From Xylanimonas ulmi (GTDB lineage: Bacteria; Actinomycetota; Actinomycetes; Actinomycetales; Cellulomonadaceae), in the NCBI RefSeq assembly GCF_004216535.1, contig NZ_SGWX01000001.1, positions 2,046,001 to 2,110,000 of the forward strand: DNA of 64,000 bases. Reading direction: 5' to 3'. Of the stretch, positions 8,801-18,766 are shown piece after piece; within the stretch, counting starts at the first letter, position 1, and every line of letters begins with the position of its first letter. Both the position numbers and the translations under genes were made by a program. The notes beneath the pieces are model-generated. The model was not told the DNA's origin and ran no database searches. It saw only the letters and a list, made by a program, of their open reading frames with translations.

Positions 8801-10177
8801 ATGTCCACCACTGCTGCCCTCGGCGTCGATCCGGACGCCGCGGCCCCGCGCGCACAGGCGGAGAACTCCAGGGGCCGGGTCGTCGTCGCCAGCCTCATCG
8901 GCACCTCGATCGAGTTCTACGACTTCTACGCCTACGCGACCGCCGCGGTGCTCGTCTTCCCCGCCCTGTTCTTCCCGAACGCGCAGGACCCGACGACGCA
9001 GCTGCTCAGCTCGTTCGCCGTCTTCGGTGTCGCGTTCGTCGCGCGCCCCCTCGGCTCGATCCTCTTCGGACACTTCGGCGACCGCGTCGGCCGCAAGACG
9101 ACGCTCGTCGCCTCGCTGCTGACCATGGGCGTTGCCACGGTCCTCATCGGCCTGATCCCTCCGGCCGCGACGCCGGGCTGGACGGTGCTCGCGCCGGCCG
9201 CGCTCGTGCTGTGCCGGTTCACGCAGGGCCTGGGGCTGGGCGGCGAGTGGAGCGGCGCCGCGCTGCTCGCGACCGAGAACGCCCCGGCCGGCAAGCGCGC
9301 GGTGTGGGGCACGTTCCCGCAGCTCGGCGCGCCCATCGGCTTCATCCTCGCCAACACCGTGTTCATCGCGCTGTCGACGTTCTCCTCGCCCGAGGCCTTC
9401 GCCTCGTGGGGCTGGCGCGTGCCGTTCCTCGCCTCGTCGGTGCTCGTGATCATCGGCCTGTGGGTGCGCCTGAAGCTCATCGAGACCCCCGCGTTCCGCA
9501 AGGTCCAGGAGGCCGACGCCGTGGTCGCCGTGCCGCTGGCCGCCGTCGTGCGCACCTCGTGGACCAAGCTCATCTCGGGCACGTTCATCATGCTGGCCAC
9601 CTACGTGCTCTTCTACCTGATGACGACGTTCACCCTCACCTTCGGCACGGCCTCGACCAGGCCCGAGACCGGCCCGGCGGGCCTGGGCTACGAGCGCGTC
9701 GAGTTCCTGTGGATGCTCATCATCGGCGTCGTGTTCTTCGGGATGACCACGCTCGCCTCGGGGCCGCTCGCCGAGCGCTTCGGACGCCGCAAGCACCTCA
9801 TCGTGGTGACGATCGCGATCGCCGCGTTCGGCGCGCTGTTCGTGCCCCTGTTCGCGGGCGGCGCCGTCGGCGTCCAGACGCTGCTCATCGTCGGCTTCTG
9901 CCTCATGGGCCTGACCTTCGGACCCATGGCGGCCGTGCTTCCCGAGCTGTTCGCCGCGAACGTCCGCTACACCGGCTCGGCCATCGCCTACAACGTCTCC
10001 TCGATCCTGGGCGCGGCCGTCGCGCCGTTCATCGCGGTGTGGCTGTGGAGCAAGGGCGGCGGGTCGCCCGTGCTCGTCGGGGTCTACCTGTCCGTCATGG
10101 CGGTCATTACGCTCGTAGCCCTGGCGCTGGAGAAGGAGACCCAGCACATCGACTACAACGGCCACCTCGCCGACTGA
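8801..10177 (+). CDS. MFS transporter, metabolite:H+ symporter (ProP/ShiA-like)
   Basis: 458 residues with about 12 hydrophobic segments. The early SLIGTSIEFYDFYAYATAA signature and the GHFGDRVGRKTTL loop between segments 2 and 3 place it in the metabolite:H+ symporter branch of the major facilitator superfamily (osmolyte, shikimate, citrate or alpha-ketoglutarate porters). A second GRRKH motif follows segment 8. The substrate cannot be read from sequence. ATG 8801 starts a protein that aligns with the usual family N-terminus; the extra in-frame ATG at 8771 has no advantage. The neighbours (murA, gdhA) give no clear substrate hint. Confidence 0.88.
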   Translation: MSTTAALGVDPDAAAPRAQAENSRGRVVVASLIGTSIEFYDFYAYATAAVLVFPALFFPNAQDPTTQLLSSFAVFGVAFVARPLGSILFGHFGDRVGRKTTLVASLLTMGVATVLIGLIPPAATPGWTVLAPAALVLCRFTQGLGLGGEWSGAALLATENAPAGKRAVWGTFPQLGAPIGFILANTVFIALSTFSSPEAFASWGWRVPFLASSVLVIIGLWVRLKLIETPAFRKVQEADAVVAVPLAAVVRTSWTKLISGTFIMLATYVLFYLMTTFTLTFGTASTRPETGPAGLGYERVEFLWMLIIGVVFFGMTTLASGPLAERFGRRKHLIVVTIAIAAFGALFVPLFAGGAVGVQTLLIVGFCLMGLTFGPMAAVLPELFAANVRYTGSAIAYNVSSILGAAVAPFIAVWLWSKGGGSPVLVGVYLSVMAVITLVALALEKETQHIDYNGHLAD

Positions 10178-10241
10178 TCGCGTCGCGCCACACTCAATCC
10201 TGTCACCAGCGTCACGCGCGTACCGTGCGGGGCGTCTGTAA

Positions 10242-11594
<1,353 letters not shown>

Positions 11595-11607
11595 CGCCAG
11601 GCGGTCA

Positions 11608-11651
11608 GGGGAACGGCGCACCCGACATCGATATCGTGCGCGCCGTTCCCC
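11608..11651 (+). terminator. Putative terminator after gdhA
   Basis: Perfect 12-bp arms GGGGAACGGCGC (11608-11619) and GCGCCGTTCCCC (11640-11651) enclose a 20-nt loop that itself contains ATCGATAT. It begins 14 bp after the gdhA stop and ends 33 bp before the deacetylase start. There is no T tract, as is common for actinobacterial terminators. Confidence 0.65.
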
Positions 11652-11683
11652 CACCTTTTCCGGGAAACCGGAATGCTGGACAG

Positions 11684-13255
11684 GTGAGAGCCCGCCGGTC
11701 CTTGCGTGTCGTCGGCGCCGTCGCCGCCGCGGCGCTCGTCGTCGTGCCGGCCGCGCCGCTCGTCGTCAACGCCATCGCCTCAGATCGCCCCGTGCTCGGG
11801 CTCGACCTGCCCGGCGCCAGCCGCGAGCAGGTGTGGGCCGACCCGTCGTCGGCCGCCGCGGCGTATGCGCGTGAGCGGGCGCAGGCCACCCTCACGCTGC
11901 GCTCCGGCGAGCGCCCCGTGGAGCGCACGCTCGGCTCGCTCGGCCTCGTCGACGCCGAAGGCGCCCTGCGTGACGCGCTGCTGTCGGCCGGGCGCGACGG
12001 CCCCCTCTGGCAGGACGTCGTCGCCCAGACGCGGGCCGCCTGGGGTCTGCTGCACCTGACTCCCCCGCCTGACCGGCTCGACCCGGCGGGGCTCGACGCG
12101 GCCGTCGCCGCGCTCGCGCGCGACATCGACGTCGAGCCCCAGGACGCTGCCCTCACGCTGAGCGACGGCCAGGTGGCGGTGCGCCCCGACGTCCCCGGCG
12201 TGCGCCTCGACGTCATCGCCGCGCGCCGCGCGATCCTCGAGGCGGTGCGCGACGGACGGCGGACGGCCGACCTGCCGACGCAGGCGCGAGCGCCCGCGGT
12301 CACGCGCGGCGACCTGGCGGCGGCCGCCACGCTCGTGCGCGCCGCCGTCGCCCGGCCCCTGGTGCTCGCCGCGGCGCACGCCCGCGTGACCGTGCCTCCG
12401 GACCGCGTCTTCGCGGCGCTGCCCGTCACCCTCAGCGCTGGCGGGGTGTCGGTCGGCGCCGACGGCGCAGGGCTGGCCGCGGACATCGAGGCGGCCGCTG
12501 CGCAGGCCGCTCAGGACCCTGTGCTGCGGATCGTCATGGCAGGGACCGTCGTGGCGCCGGGCGCCGACGGTCGCCGGGTCGATCCGGCTGCGGCGGCGCA
12601 GGCGGTGCTCGCCGAACTGCGGGCGCGCGCCGCAGGCGGCGGCAGCGACGTCGTCACGTTGCCGGTCACGACACTGCCGGCGCCCGTCCAGGAGGCGACG
12701 CCGGGGGCGTTCACCGGTGACCACGCGGTGCACCTGACGTTCGACGACGGACCGGGGGCGCACACCGAGCAGATCCTCGACATCCTCGCGGACAAGGGCG
12801 CGCACGCGACGTTCTACGTGCTGGGCGAGCGCGCCCGCGCCCACCCCGAGACGGTGCGGCGCATCCTCGCCGAGGGGCACCGGCTCGGCAACCACTCCGC
12901 CACACACCCCGACCTGACCACGCTCACCCCGCAGCAGGTCAGCGCCGAGATCGCCGGCACGCAGGCGACGCTGACCGAGATCACCGGCGTGCGCCCCACG
13001 GCGTTCCGGCCTCCCTACGGCGCCGTGAACGACACGGTCCGCCAGGTGGCCGAGGCCGAGCACCTGTCGATCGACCTGTGGACGCTCGACACGCAGGACT
13101 GGCGCGCGCCGGGCGCCGACGTCGTGCGCGACCGCGTGCTGGGCGCCGCGCAGCCGGGCAGCGTCGTGTTGCTGCATGTGCTACGTCAGGGCACCGTGGA
13201 CGCTCTGCCGGGCATCATCGACGGGCTGCGCGCGCAGGGGCTCGCGGTGGACTGA
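11684..13255 (+). CDS. Exported polysaccharide deacetylase (NodB domain) with peptidoglycan-binding-like N-terminus
   Basis: 523 residues. An N-terminal basic plus hydrophobic segment (RSLRVVGAVAAAALVVVPA) acts as signal or anchor. Residues about 45-330 resemble the PG_binding_4 repeats found in VanW and L,D-transpeptidase proteins. From about 345 the NodB deacetylase domain shows TFDDGPG (catalytic base and metal Asp), NHSATHPDL (HxxxH metal site), RPPYG and TLDTQDW; the late LLH keeps the catalytic His. The expected role is metal-dependent removal of N-acetyl groups from cell-wall glycan. GTG 11684 precedes the signal segment directly. It converges with the regulator at 13260. Confidence 0.82.
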   Translation: MRARRSLRVVGAVAAAALVVVPAAPLVVNAIASDRPVLGLDLPGASREQVWADPSSAAAAYARERAQATLTLRSGERPVERTLGSLGLVDAEGALRDALLSAGRDGPLWQDVVAQTRAAWGLLHLTPPPDRLDPAGLDAAVAALARDIDVEPQDAALTLSDGQVAVRPDVPGVRLDVIAARRAILEAVRDGRRTADLPTQARAPAVTRGDLAAAATLVRAAVARPLVLAAAHARVTVPPDRVFAALPVTLSAGGVSVGADGAGLAADIEAAAAQAAQDPVLRIVMAGTVVAPGADGRRVDPAAAAQAVLAELRARAAGGGSDVVTLPVTTLPAPVQEATPGAFTGDHAVHLTFDDGPGAHTEQILDILADKGAHATFYVLGERARAHPETVRRILAEGHRLGNHSATHPDLTTLTPQQVSAEIAGTQATLTEITGVRPTAFRPPYGAVNDTVRQVAEAEHLSIDLWTLDTQDWRAPGADVVRDRVLGAAQPGSVVLLHVLRQGTVDALPGIIDGLRAQGLAVD

Positions 13256-13259
13256 CCCG

Positions 13260-14351
13260 TCAGGGCCGGGCCGGCCCGGTCGACTCGCGCGGCACGAGCG
13301 TCGGCAGCAGCGTCATGCGCACCACGGTCGACGCGCTCGTGGCTCGGATGCGGTCGAAGCACATGCGCGCGGCGCGGTGGCCGAGCTCCCACTTGGGCGG
13401 GGCGATCGCGGTGAGCGGCACGCGTGCGAGCGAGGCGATCTCGTCGTCGTAAGCCACGACGCTGACGTCGTCGGGCACCGAGAGACCGCGCTCGGCGGCC
13501 AGGTCGGCGAACGTGACAGCGTCGGCGTCGGTGTGCACGATGACGGCGTGCACGTCGTCCTCGACGCAGCGCTCGACGAGCCTCGCGAGCGCCTCGACGG
13601 CCTCGGTCGTGCCGACGGGCGGGTTGGGCAGGGACAGGTACTCGCCCTCCACGCGCCCACCCATGCGGCTGACGGCGCGCGACCACCCGTCCTTGAGCCA
13701 CGGCGCCGTCGGGCTCTCGCGCGCGGCCAGCACGACGCGACGGTGCCCCAGGTCGTGCAGGTGCTGGACGGCGATGTCGGCGCCGTGCGCGTGGTCGGTG
13801 CGCACCGACTCGATGGGCGACTTGGCGAACTGCAGCTCCGAGATGCTGCGCTCCACGACGACGACCGGCACCTTGGCCGCCAACAGCACGCGGTGCAGCG
13901 GCGAGCCCTCCTCGATCGCGGCGCTCGGTGTGATCAGCAGCCCGTCGACGCCCCCGCCCAGCAGTCGCTCGGCCTGGCGGACCTCCTCGCTGGGCGAGTA
14001 GTTGGTCGTGCCGAGCACGAGCCGGACGTTGTTCTCGCGTGCGGACTGCTCGGCGCCGCGGATCACCGCGGGGAAGTAGTAGGTCGCCGAGGGCGCGATC
14101 ATCCCGATCGTGGCCACGACCCTGCGCCCGGACGTGGGGCGGTCTGGGGTGCGGGATCGCTCGGCCGCCACACCCAGGGAGATCGCACCGCCGTGCACGC
14201 GCACGAGCAGGCCCTCCTTCTCCAACCGAAGCAGGTCGCGACGCACCGTCATGGGTGAGACCGAATGACGCTCGGCGAACCGAGTCACGATCAAGCTGCC
14301 ATGCAGCTCCAACTCCCGCAGGATCGCGTCCTGCCTGCCTTCGGCGACCAT
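13260..14351 (-). CDS. Transcriptional regulator: DeoR-type HTH fused to LacI-type sugar-binding domain
   Basis: 363 residues. The N-terminus (QDAILRELELHGSLIVTRFAERHSVSPMTVRRDL) is a DeoR-family winged HTH. From about residue 75 a periplasmic-binding-protein-like effector domain of the LacI/GalR type follows (VATIGMIAPSATYYFPAVIRGAEQSA ... DGLLITPSA ... DDVSVVAYDDEIASL). The pair implies sugar-responsive DNA binding. It faces the ABC transporter operon across a 291-bp gap, so it most likely controls that operon and itself. ATG 14351 has GAGGAGAGG 6-14 nt upstream. The effector sugar is unknown. Confidence 0.87.
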   Translation of the reverse strand: MVAEGRQDAILRELELHGSLIVTRFAERHSVSPMTVRRDLLRLEKEGLLVRVHGGAISLGVAAERSRTPDRPTSGRRVVATIGMIAPSATYYFPAVIRGAEQSARENNVRLVLGTTNYSPSEEVRQAERLLGGGVDGLLITPSAAIEEGSPLHRVLLAAKVPVVVVERSISELQFAKSPIESVRTDHAHGADIAVQHLHDLGHRRVVLAARESPTAPWLKDGWSRAVSRMGGRVEGEYLSLPNPPVGTTEAVEALARLVERCVEDDVHAVIVHTDADAVTFADLAAERGLSVPDDVSVVAYDDEIASLARVPLTAIAPPKWELGHRAARMCFDRIRATSASTVVRMTLLPTLVPRESTGPARP

Positions 14352-14642
14352 CAGTTCCTCTCCTCGCCGGGTCGCGATGCCTCGGTGATGTGCGCAATTG
14401 TTTGAAAGTGCCAATTGTTGCTGAACGCACATCTCAGCCTCCAGAGCGACCGGGAAGCCTTTGCGAGACGGTTCAGATGCCTCACAATTCCTTGAAATCC
14501 GCGTCCGCGCTAGTAGCACGTTCACATGTGTTCGAATGATCGCTTTGGGCTTGTGATCCTTTGGCGCGGGCCTGTTCTCTTGGTTCGCCGGCCCCGGCGA
14601 CCATCGCCGGGGCCGGCCGCCAACGACAAGGAGGTCCCCCGC
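14352..14642. promoter_or_regulatory. Divergent control region with direct repeats (regulator / sugar ABC operon)
   Basis: Unusually A/T-rich for this genome. Three similar boxes are visible: CAATTGTTTGAAA (14395-14407), CAATTGTTGCTGAA (14412-14425) and CAATTCCTTGAAA (14485-14497). An 8-bp palindrome CACATGTG sits at 14523-14530. The boxes lie between the start of a sugar-type repressor and the operon it faces, which makes them candidate operators. Promoter hexamers were not assigned. Confidence 0.55.
14588..14618 (+). promoter_or_regulatory. Stem-loop in the leader of the sugar ABC operon
   Basis: Perfect 14-bp arms GCCGGCCCCGGCGA (14588-14601) and TCGCCGGGGCCGGC (14605-14618) with a 3-nt loop. 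It ends about 11 nt before the AGGAGG ribosome site of the binding-protein gene. No T tract follows. It may act as an attenuator or as a 5' mRNA stabiliser. Confidence 0.6.
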
Positions 14643-15917
14643 ATGCGCAACACCACCCCCGCGGCCGCCCTGGCGGGCTGCGCCGTCGCCGCCCTGGCCC
14701 TGGCCGGGTGTGCGAGCCCCGCCAGCGCCGACGACGACGCCTCGTTCACCTACTGGTCGATGTGGAACAAGAACGAGCCGCAGGCCAAGATCCTCGCCGA
14801 CGCCATCGCCCAGTTCACCGCCGACACCGGCATCGAGGTCGACGTCGAGTGGCAGGGCCGCGAGGTCGTGACCAAGCTGCTGCCCACGCTGCGGTCGGGC
14901 GCCGCCGCCGACCTCGTCGACGGCTCGGTCAACGCGCTCGGCCCCGTCGTCGTCAACGACCAGCACCGCGACCTGACGGCCGCATACGCGCTGACGGCCC
15001 CCGGCGACGACCAGCCGCTGTCCGAGGTCATCCCGGCGGCCTACATCAAGGCGGTGTCCGACGACGAGGGCCGCCCGTCGATGGTCCCGTATGAGGTCAT
15101 GAGCGAGGGCGTGTGGTTCGACGCCGCGCAGCACCCCGAACTGGCGCAGGCCACGGGCTCGTGGGACGAGTTCGTCGAGGCCCTGCGCCAGATCGACGCG
15201 TCCGGCACCCCCGCGATCGCCATCCCGAGCAACGACGCCTACTGGGTCACGCTCCTGCTCGAACGCGCCCTCGGCGTCGAGGGCGTGCGCGCCCTGGCCA
15301 CCGACAAGACGGGCGACGCGTGGAAGGCGCCGGGCGTCGCGACGGCGCTGCGCGCGTTCGACGAGCTGCGCCCGTTCTTCCCCGACGGGTACGAGGCCAA
15401 CCAGGGCTCCGATGCGCAGAACCTCTGGGCCTCGGGCAAGGCCGCCGCCTACCTGTCGGGCACATGGGTGCCCAGCGAGGCCGCGCCCAACGCGGCCGAC
15501 GGGTTCACCTTCCAGTCCGTGCAGCTGCCCGCGCTCACCCCGGGCGGCGACGCCGCCGTCGGCGCCAACTTCATCGGGTTCGCCGTCCCGGCCACGGCCG
15601 CGCACGCGACGGCCGCCGAGCAGTTCATCGCCTACTTCGCCCAGCAGCGGTACGCCGAGCGTCTGGCGAGCGAGGCGCTGCAGATCACCCCCCGCGCCGA
15701 CGTCAGCGTCCCCGACGAGCTGGCCACCATCGCCGAGGCCCTGACCACCGGCGAGGTCTACCCGGACCAGGCCGGCCTCGCGCGCGACTTCCCCGACTGG
15801 TACTCGACCATCTACCGCACGACGGTCACCAGCTTCGTCACGGGCGAGTACGACGCCCAGCGGTTCGTCGCCGAGTCTCAGCGCCAGACGGTCGACTACC
15901 TGGCCGCGGCCGGCTGA
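14643..15917 (+). CDS. Sugar ABC transporter solute-binding lipoprotein
   Basis: 424 residues. A lipoprotein signal peptide (MRNTTPAAALAGCAVAALALAGC, lipobox LALAGC, Cys at about 23) anchors it outside the membrane. The remainder is a cluster-1 extracellular solute-binding protein of the type used for oligosaccharides (FTYWSMWNKNEPQAKILADAI near the mature N-terminus, then the NDAYW and GTWVP regions). AAGGAGG precedes ATG 14643. It starts an operon with two permeases. No ATPase gene is nearby, so a shared MsiK-type ATPase elsewhere is likely. The sugar is unknown. Confidence 0.88.
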   Translation: MRNTTPAAALAGCAVAALALAGCASPASADDDASFTYWSMWNKNEPQAKILADAIAQFTADTGIEVDVEWQGREVVTKLLPTLRSGAAADLVDGSVNALGPVVVNDQHRDLTAAYALTAPGDDQPLSEVIPAAYIKAVSDDEGRPSMVPYEVMSEGVWFDAAQHPELAQATGSWDEFVEALRQIDASGTPAIAIPSNDAYWVTLLLERALGVEGVRALATDKTGDAWKAPGVATALRAFDELRPFFPDGYEANQGSDAQNLWASGKAAAYLSGTWVPSEAAPNAADGFTFQSVQLPALTPGGDAAVGANFIGFAVPATAAHATAAEQFIAYFAQQRYAERLASEALQITPRADVSVPDELATIAEALTTGEVYPDQAGLARDFPDWYSTIYRTTVTSFVTGEYDAQRFVAESQRQTVDYLAAAG

Positions 15918-15923
15918 CCGTCC

Positions 15924-16820
15924 ATGGCGACATCCGCGTTCGCCCGCAAGCGGCGCCAGCTCACGATCCCGTACGTGATCGGGGCGCTGGTCCTGTACAC
16001 CGCGCTGTTCATCGCCCCGTCGGCGTACTCGGTGTACGCGAGCCTGACCGACTGGAACGGCATCGACAGCCCCCGGTGGGTGGGCCTGCGCAACTACGTG
16101 ACGCTCTGGAGCGACCCCGTCTTCCAGCGCTCGATCCTCAACACCGCCACCATCACGCTCGGGGTCGGGGTCACGCTGTTCGTGCTGAGCTTCGTCGTCA
16201 TCCTCGTGATCCGCGAACTGCGCTTCGCGCGGTTCGTGCGCGGGGCGCTGTTCCTGCCCCACCTGGTCTCGACCATCGTGCTGGCCATCTTCTGGGGCGC
16301 GCTGTTCCGCTACGACGGGCTCGTCAACGGCCTGCTGGACGTGCTGGGCGTCGGGCCGGTCACCTGGATGGGGCCGGACTCAGCCTTCGCGCTCGTGCTG
16401 CTCGGGCTGGTCTGGATCCACCTCGGGTACTACGTGACGATCCTCCTGGCCGGCGTCGACGCCATCCCGGCGCACTTCTACGAGGCCGCCTTCCTCGACG
16501 GCGCGGGCCCCTGGCAGCGGTTCCGGCACGTGACCCTGCCGCTGGCCTGGGACGTCGTGGGGGTCGCGGCGATCCTGTGGACCATCAGCTCGGTCAAGAT
16601 CTTCGAGTTCATCTTGGCGTTCTCGGGTGGGCAGGGGGCCCTGCCGCACGTCAACCAGTGGAACACCGCGCTGTTCGTCTACGGCAAGACGCTCGGCGGG
16701 ACCGCGGCGGCGTTCACCTTCGGCTACGCCGCCGCGGGCGCCGTCGTCACGCTCGCCTTCGTCGCCGTCCTCGTGATCGTGGTGCGCCGCCTCATGCGCC
16801 GCGAGTCGATCCAGTTCTGA
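15924..16820 (+). CDS. Sugar ABC transporter permease (MalF/UgpA type)
   Basis: 298 residues with six predicted membrane segments. The cytoplasmic EAA loop appears as YEAAFLDGAGPWQRFRHVTLPLAW near residue 190, the contact site for the ATPase. The first membrane segment (TIPYVIGALVLYTALFIAPSAYSVYASL) and the following WNGIDSPRWVGLRNY periplasmic stretch are typical of the MalF-like partner. It follows the binding protein by 6 bp and precedes the second permease by 18 bp. Confidence 0.9.
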   Translation: MATSAFARKRRQLTIPYVIGALVLYTALFIAPSAYSVYASLTDWNGIDSPRWVGLRNYVTLWSDPVFQRSILNTATITLGVGVTLFVLSFVVILVIRELRFARFVRGALFLPHLVSTIVLAIFWGALFRYDGLVNGLLDVLGVGPVTWMGPDSAFALVLLGLVWIHLGYYVTILLAGVDAIPAHFYEAAFLDGAGPWQRFRHVTLPLAWDVVGVAAILWTISSVKIFEFILAFSGGQGALPHVNQWNTALFVYGKTLGGTAAAFTFGYAAAGAVVTLAFVAVLVIVVRRLMRRESIQF

Positions 16821-16838
16821 GCCCGCACAAGGAGTCCC

Positions 16839-17723
16839 ATGCGCTACGCCCGTCCCGCGCCCCGCACGCTGCGCCGCAGTGCGATCAGCCGCCTCGACCG
16901 CAGCCCTTTGCACCGCCTGGTCACCGTGGGCGTGTGGGCCGTGGTCCTGTTCAGCGCCGCAGCGCTCGCGTTCATCGTGCTCAGCGCGTTCAAGTCGTCG
17001 GCGGCGATCGTGGCGGCGCCGTGGGCGCCGCCCGACGGCCTCCACCTGGAGAACTGGCGCACCGCCTGGGTCGACGGCAACCTCGGCCGCGGCTTCGGCA
17101 ACTCGGCGCTCCTGGTCGCCACCGTGGCGCTGGCCACCGTGGCGATCGCCGCGCCCGCGTCGTACGCGCTGGCCCGCCGCTCGGGTTGGGCGGTCAACGC
17201 GACCGTCGTCTACTTCGTGCTGGGCCTGGGCATCCCGATGCAGATCATCGTGCTGCCCCTGTATGCGCTCATGCTGCGGCTCGGGCTCATCAGCACGCTG
17301 TCGGGACTGTTCGTGATGTACGTCGTGGTGAACCTGCCGTTCACCGTGTTCCTGCTGACGGGGTTCTTCGGCTCGCTGCCCTCGGAGCTGGAGGACGCCG
17401 CGGCGCTCGACGGCCTGAGCCCCAACCGCACGTTCTGGTCGATCATGCTGCCGCTCGCGCGCGGCGGGCTGACGACGGCGATGCTGCTGACCGGCGTCAA
17501 CGTGTGGAACGAGACGTTCCTGGCGTTGATGTTCATCCAGACGGGCGACAGGTACACGCTGCCCCTGTCGATCCTCAACTACTACCAACAGCAGCAGTAC
17601 TCGGGCAGCGACTACGGGGCGCTGTTCGCGGCGGCCGCCATCAGTGTGCTGCCGATGGTCGGCCTGTACGCCTGGTGTGGGCGCCGGCTGACCATCGGCA
17701 TCACGAGCGGTGCGCTCAAGTAG
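16839..17723 (+). CDS. Sugar ABC transporter permease (MalG/UgpE type)
   Basis: 294 residues with six membrane segments. The EAA loop reads LEDAAALDGLSPNRTFWSIMLPLARGG. AAGGAG lies 8-13 nt before ATG 16839. It pairs with the MalF-type permease to form the translocation channel. The C-terminal GVNVWNETFLALMFIQ and YSGSDYGALFAAAAISVLPM regions are characteristic of the family. It is the last gene of the operon and converges with trxA, 9 bp away. Confidence 0.9.
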   Translation: MRYARPAPRTLRRSAISRLDRSPLHRLVTVGVWAVVLFSAAALAFIVLSAFKSSAAIVAAPWAPPDGLHLENWRTAWVDGNLGRGFGNSALLVATVALATVAIAAPASYALARRSGWAVNATVVYFVLGLGIPMQIIVLPLYALMLRLGLISTLSGLFVMYVVVNLPFTVFLLTGFFGSLPSELEDAAALDGLSPNRTFWSIMLPLARGGLTTAMLLTGVNVWNETFLALMFIQTGDRYTLPLSILNYYQQQQYSGSDYGALFAAAAISVLPMVGLYAWCGRRLTIGITSGALK

Positions 17724-17732
17724 CCCGCAGGC

Positions 17733-18104
17733 TCACTCCTGCGGCGCCGCCTGGGCTGCCACGGCCTTGCGCACCTCGTCCATGTCGAGGCCCTTGACGG
17801 CGTCGACGACCTGCTGGAGCGCTGGCGCGGGCAGCGCGCCCGCCTGGTTGAACACCAGCACACCCTCGCGGAACGCCATGAGCGTCGGGATCGCCGTGAT
17901 CCCCGCGGCCGCCGCGATGCGCTGCTGCGCCTCGGTGTCGAGCTTGGCGTGCACGATGTCGGTGTTGACCTGCGACGACTTCTCGAAGATCGGCGCGAAC
18001 TGCCGGCACGGGCCGCACCACGAGGCCCAGAAGTCGACCAGCACGATGTCGTTGTCGGTCACGGTCTGCTCGAACGTGTCGTCGGTGAGCTCGACGGTTG
18101 CCAT
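17733..18104 (-). CDS. trxA: Thioredoxin
   Basis: 123 residues with one thioredoxin fold. The redox motif WCGPC places its cysteines at residues 30 and 33, and the cis-proline loop IPTLMAF lies near 72. It reduces protein disulfides with electrons from thioredoxin reductase. GAGGAGAGG precedes ATG 18104. A C-terminal extension of about 15 residues (DMDEVRKAVAAQAAPQE) goes beyond the minimal fold. It is divergent from the NUDIX-like gene across 77 bp. Confidence 0.92.
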   Translation of the reverse strand: MATVELTDDTFEQTVTDNDIVLVDFWASWCGPCRQFAPIFEKSSQVNTDIVHAKLDTEAQQRIAAAAGITAIPTLMAFREGVLVFNQAGALPAPALQQVVDAVKGLDMDEVRKAVAAQAAPQE

Positions 18105-18181
18105 GGTGTTCCTCTCCTCGGTACGCAACCCGTAGCGCACCGCGGGCGCCGAGTATTCCCGGCGCGTGGTTGGATCGCTCT

Positions 18182-18754
18182 GTGACCGCCTCCGCAGAGC
18201 TGCCGCCCCCGCCTGACGACTGGGAGCCGCCGGCCGCCCGCCCGTCCGGGTGGCTGACGCCTGAGGACCTGGCGGTAGTGCGCGCGCAGCTGCCGCTCGT
18301 GTACGTCGACGCCGTGCCGGTGCGGGTCGACGAGTCGGGCGACGTCGTCTCGGTCGGGCTGCTGCTGCGCATGGGCGCGCGCGGACTGGCGCGCTCCCTC
18401 GTCTCGGGCCGCGTGCTGTACCACGAGCGCGTGCGCGACGCGCTGCTGCGGCACATCGAGAAGGACCTGGGCCCGGTCGCGCTGCCGCAGGTCCCGGCCT
18501 CACCGCAGCCCTTCACGGTCGCCGAGTACTTCCCCACCCCGGGGATCACCTCGTTCCACGACCCCCGCCAGCACGCCGTCTCGCTCGCCTATGTGGTGCC
18601 AGTGACGGGCGACTGCCGCCCGCAGCAGGACGCGCTCGACATCGACTGGCTCACGCCCGAGGAGGCGTGCGCCGACGCGGTCCAGGCCGAGTTCACCGGC
18701 GGGCAGGGCGCGCTGGTCAGGCAGGCGATGGGCTGGGTGGGCCGGCTGGCCTGA
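18182..18754 (+). CDS. NUDIX-fold protein of DUF4916 type with degenerate Nudix box
   Basis: 190 residues, resembling the actinobacterial DUF4916/NUDIX-like family (WLTPEDLAVVRAQLPLVYVDAVPVRV at the start; FTVAEYFPTPGITSFHDPRQHAVSLAYVVPV later). The Nudix-box position reads G-x5-E-x7-RHIEKDLGP rather than REUxEExGU, so the catalytic Glu pair is replaced by Lys-Asp and metal-dependent hydrolysis is doubtful. GTG 18182 was chosen because it avoids overlap with trxA; a longer ATG start at 18098 is possible. The function is unknown. Confidence 0.7.
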   Translation: MTASAELPPPPDDWEPPAARPSGWLTPEDLAVVRAQLPLVYVDAVPVRVDESGDVVSVGLLLRMGARGLARSLVSGRVLYHERVRDALLRHIEKDLGPVALPQVPASPQPFTVAEYFPTPGITSFHDPRQHAVSLAYVVPVTGDCRPQQDALDIDWLTPEEACADAVQAEFTGGQGALVRQAMGWVGRLA

Positions 18755-18766
18755 CCGGGCGCCGCG

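Noticed and set aside
14352-16262. Minus-strand open frame running on from the regulator for a total of about 1000 codons
   Set aside because: It lies antisense to the binding-protein and permease genes. The regulator has a clear ATG and ribosome site at 14351; the upstream part is a GC-rich shadow frame.
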